Below, piece after piece: positions 61,606 to 64,000 of a stretch of 64,000 bases of DNA. Both the position numbers and the translations under genes were made by a program. The notes under the pieces were generated by a model. The model worked only from the letters and a program-made list of their open reading frames with translations. It was not told the DNA's origin and did no database searches. Every line of letters begins with the position of its first letter. Position 1 is the stretch's first letter. Source of the stretch: Roseiarcus sp963832305 (GTDB taxonomy: Bacteria > Pseudomonadota > Alphaproteobacteria > Rhizobiales > Beijerinckiaceae); the NCBI GenBank assembly GCA_963832305.1, contig CAWHTU010000027.1, positions 62,001 to 126,000 on the forward strand, given 5' to 3'.

Positions 61606-62322
61606 CTACTCTACGATCGAGAGCTTTGGCTTGGCTTTCCGCCAACCCGCAAAACCAAGCCCGGCGAAGCCAAGCAGCATCATCGCCCAGGTCGAAGCCT
61701 CGGGAACGCCCGACGAGAAAGCCTGACCATAGCCGAACGCTTCGCCATTCGCGCCCGGGAACAGGCTGAGGCTATATGCGGCGGGATGCGCCTCGGCGTA
61801 AAGGATGTCGCTGGCGATCAGCGCGTTGACCGCCGCCGAGCCGGTGACCGTCTCAGTATTGCCGTTCGTGTTGTACTCGATAGTCCAGATCGCGCCGGCA
61901 ATGCCGGCGTAAATGTCGGCGCTCCCCGTGCCCTTCGTGTAGTACGAATAGCCCAGATTCGCCAATGCCTGGATTTCGTCCGCTACCGTCGAGGAGAGCG
62001 GATTCCCGCCCGTGCCGGGTGGATTCTATGACGAGTCTGCGACGATCATCCCGGTCGTGTAGGAAAGCGGCGGGTCATACGCCTGGATATTGATCGTATG
62101 GAACAGGTCGATGCAGAACACGGGCAGAGTGGTTCCGCCAGTGGTGGTCAGAAGAATGAGCCCGGTAAGCGCGCCGGTTGCATTGACGAAGCCCGAGAGA
62201 TCGGTCGAATCGCCGGTGAATCCAACGTTGGTGATTTCAACATTCGCGGCGTTCGCGCCGGTAGCCGAAAGAACAGCCGCAAAGGCTGCGGCGGACGCGA
62301 CTGCGAGTACACGTTCCTTCAT
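61606..62322 (-). pseudogene. PEP-CTERM sorting domain protein with an in-frame amber codon
   Basis: The N-terminal part, from ATG 62322 (GGGGAGG 5 bases upstream), has a signal peptide (MKERVLAVASAAAFAAVLSATGANA) and a beta-rich region up to ADSS, then a TAG at 62028-62026. The same frame continues with NPPGTGGNPLSSTVADEI and ends in a PEP-CTERM anchor, VPEASTWAMMLLGFAGLG followed by an Arg/Lys tail, with the stop at 61606. Full length would be 238 codons. PEP-CTERM proteins are exported and cleaved by an exosortase, usually in biofilm-forming species. The single TAG is either a mutation, an error, or read through. No exosortase gene is in the window. Confidence 0.75.
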
Positions 62323-62706
62323 TTGAACCTCCCCTTTCAAGGAAATCGCGAAACCAAAATCTTCGACCGCGTGTTTTTGCTACCTTGTTTGCCGGCTTGG
62401 CGACGCGCTTTCGGTTGTAGTCAATCCAGCAGTCCATTGTCTTTTACCTTCCGGCTGTCGGCCACGAAATGAGCCGTTCCTCAGCGGAAGTGAGCATTTT
62501 CTGCAGTTTTTATATCCAGGCTGCAGAAGAATAATTGATATTCCAACTGCGTAATGGAAGTCAAGTTGCGCCCTCCAGGTTGCAACAGAATCGTTTTGGA
62601 AGGGGTTCGCGGCGCGGTCGCCCGCGATTGAAGCGAGGCCGTCCGGCTCAGCTAGAATCGCCGAAGTTCCCCAAGGGAATCCGGGCTTTGCGATCCGTTA
62701 ACCTTA
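62323..62706. other. AT-rich divergent region between PEP-CTERM and M23 genes
   Basis: This 384-base stretch is AT-richer than its neighbours. It contains an inverted repeat at 62499-62528 (TTCTGCAG, 14 bases, CTGCAGAA), a candidate operator, and TTAACCTTAA at 62698-62707 directly at the M23 start, the complement of TTAAGGTTAA upstream of mraZ. No gene was recognised. Confidence 0.5.
62499..62528. promoter_or_regulatory. Inverted repeat, possible operator
   Basis: TTCTGCAG (62499-62506) and CTGCAGAA (62521-62528) are perfect inverted copies separated by 14 bases, so the centres are 22 bases or about two helical turns apart on the same face. The spacer is AT-rich (TTTTTATATCC). It lies between the divergent PEP-CTERM and M23 genes. 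Which protein binds it is unknown. Confidence 0.4.
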
Positions 62707-64000
62707 ATGAGGTTTGCTTCGCGATCGGGGCCGCCCCTGTTCGCCGGGCTGGAGCGCTGGTTGATGTCGCTGCGAGAGGGCTATTCGGAGCCGGGGCTGC
62801 CGACGACCCACTATTTTCTGTCGCTGTCGCGAGGCGATGCGATCCGGACCATCGTGCTGCGCCCGGTGGGGCTGTGGATGGTCGCGGGCCTCGTGGCGTT
62901 CCTCATCGTCTGGGCCGCCGCTGTCAGCGCCTATCTCGCCTTCCACGACGACCTCCTCTCGGTCATGGTCGCGCGGCAGGCGGAAATGAGGAGCGCCTAC
63001 GAGCGCCGCCTCGCCGAAGCCGGCGCCCGGATCGACGAGGCCGCAAGCGGCAGGGAGCTCGACCTCAAGTCGTTCGCGGGCAAGCTCAACGAACTCATGT
63101 CCCGGCAGGGCCGGCTCGAAAAGCGCGGCGCGATCGTCGCCGCGCTCGCCGCCGAAACCAACTCGCGCGTGAAGTCTGCGCGAGCTGGGTCCCCCGCCGA
63201 CGCGCTCGGCGCGATCCAGGCTCTCGCGCCCGCCGCCGAGGCCGAACGAAGCCCGCCGACAGCGCCCGCCTATGCGCCTCTCGCCAGCCCCCCCGTCGAG
63301 CCGCGCTCGATCAAGCCGCATCCGATCGACGAGGAGGACGCCCCCGTCGGCGCGGTCACCGGAGAGGCGCGGCCGGCGGCTGCAGCAGCCCCGCTAGCCG
63401 CCGACGATCCCGATCCCGCGGCGCGCCTCGCCATCCTCGACCGTTCGCTTGAGCGCATGGACAATGGCCAGATGAAGGCTCTCGCCGCGATCGACCGCTC
63501 GGCCGAGCGCGCCGCCGCGCGCGATGCGGCGGTCGTCGCCAGGACCGGCCTCGATCCCGCGAAGCTGACGGCCCCGCGCGGCGCGGGCGGCGTCGGCGGG
63601 CCCTTCATCCCGGCGGAGATCGATCCGAAAGCGCCCGCGTTCGAGCTGGCGCTGACCCGGACCGCCCGCGACGTCGCCACGGCCGAGCGCCTCAAGGCGC
63701 TGATGCCGTTCGTGCCGGTGCGGATGCCCCTTTTTGGCGACGCCAGCATCAGCTCGCCGTTCGGCTATCGGGCCGATCCCTTCCTCGGCCGCCTCGCGCT
63801 CCATCCGGGGGTCGATCTCACCGAGGCCTGGGGGGCCGAGATCCACGCGACAGGCGCCGGACGCGTCACCCATGCCGGACCAATGGGCGGCTACGGAAAC
63901 ATGGTCGAGATCGATCACGGCAATGGCCTCGTCACGCGATACGCGCATATGTCGAAGGTCACGGTCGAGGAAGGGCAGGACGTCGCCCAGGGCGCGGTGT
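62707..64000 (+). CDS. M23 family metallopeptidase, C-terminus beyond window
   Basis: Envelope-anchored peptidoglycan hydrolase or its inactive relative, acting in cell separation. At least 431 residues are visible: a cytoplasmic N-terminus, one membrane segment (about 55-80), a predicted coiled coil (about 85-145) and low-complexity Ala/Pro regions, then a LytM/M23 domain with SSPFGYRADPF and HPGVDL (metal His and Asp). The HxH segment reads TRYAHMSKV, as RYAHM in many members. The ATG at 62707 is closely preceded by TTAACCTTAA, and the start of the protein is not repeated in another frame. It runs off the right edge. Confidence 0.87.
   Translation, partial: MRFASRSGPPLFAGLERWLMSLREGYSEPGLPTTHYFLSLSRGDAIRTIVLRPVGLWMVAGLVAFLIVWAAAVSAYLAFHDDLLSVMVARQAEMRSAYERRLAEAGARIDEAASGRELDLKSFAGKLNELMSRQGRLEKRGAIVAALAAETNSRVKSARAGSPADALGAIQALAPAAEAERSPPTAPAYAPLASPPVEPRSIKPHPIDEEDAPVGAVTGEARPAAAAAPLAADDPDPAARLAILDRSLERMDNGQMKALAAIDRSAERAAARDAAVVARTGLDPAKLTAPRGAGGVGGPFIPAEIDPKAPAFELALTRTARDVATAERLKALMPFVPVRMPLFGDASISSPFGYRADPFLGRLALHPGVDLTEAWGAEIHATGAGRVTHAGPMGGYGNMVEIDHGNGLVTRYAHMSKVTVEEGQDVAQGAV

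Overview
The window reads as a GC-rich alphaproteobacterial chromosome, most likely Hyphomicrobiales near the Beijerinckiaceae/Methylocystaceae. This rests on gene content: a dcw cell-wall cluster in the usual alphaproteobacterial order, a GcrA-family regulator, a DUF4164-zapA pair, a (2S)-methylsuccinyl-CoA dehydrogenase of the ethylmalonyl-CoA pathway, a phosphoketolase beside glycogen phosphorylase, a quinoprotein-type cytochrome c and a PEP-CTERM protein. No rRNA, tRNA, CRISPR array, integrase or transposase was seen. The exact genus cannot be fixed from the sequence alone.

Layout. 1-6.1 kb: mraZ-rsmH-ftsL-ftsI-murE-murF on the minus strand, with 1-11 base gaps or 4-base overlaps and a phased TGGGN array over the promoter. 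6.2-8.9 kb: a flavin monooxygenase divergent from an SDR, then a small secreted His/Met-rich protein. 9-14 kb: glgP and xfp. 14.2-19.1 kb: an ABC membrane domain with no ATPase, an HpcH-type aldolase, a cupin, a methyltransferase, a frameshifted ferredoxin and a thioesterase. 19.1-24.5 kb: tkt, a methyltransferase, gap and pgk, transcribed in that order on the minus strand. 24.7-25.6 kb: a frameshifted DUF4164 gene, zapA and a structured non-coding stretch where 6S RNA is often found. 25.9-31.6 kb: an RND efflux pair and a PfkB sugar kinase.

31.7-35.6 kb is the most unusual stretch: two class III nucleotide cyclases (one with tandem Cys repeats outside the membrane, one with a freshly duplicated PAS module), a cytochrome c, four phased CCTGTT repeats and a near-perfect parS-like palindrome. 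35.6-45.6 kb holds leuA with a possible attenuator leader, two sugar-acid dehydrogenases, a TPR methyltransferase, a GcrA-like protein, a DUF5343 protein, a YihY protein, mcd and a YCII-like protein. 45.7-64 kb holds an RlpA-like protein, denD, a histidine kinase, NAD kinase, a NudK-like hydrolase, a DUF937/OmpA chimera, the thiL-IMPase-epimerase-folD run, tyrS, an AsmA/YhdP-like giant, a Bcp peroxiredoxin, a PEP-CTERM gene with an internal amber codon and the start of an M23 peptidase.

Three genes (ferredoxin, DUF4164, inositol-monophosphatase-like) are each intact but for one extra base, and the PEP-CTERM gene has one in-frame stop. That pattern may reflect consensus errors in the assembly rather than gene decay. 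No wholly new multi-gene system could be demonstrated; the best candidates for something undescribed are the cyclase/repeat region and the leuA leader.
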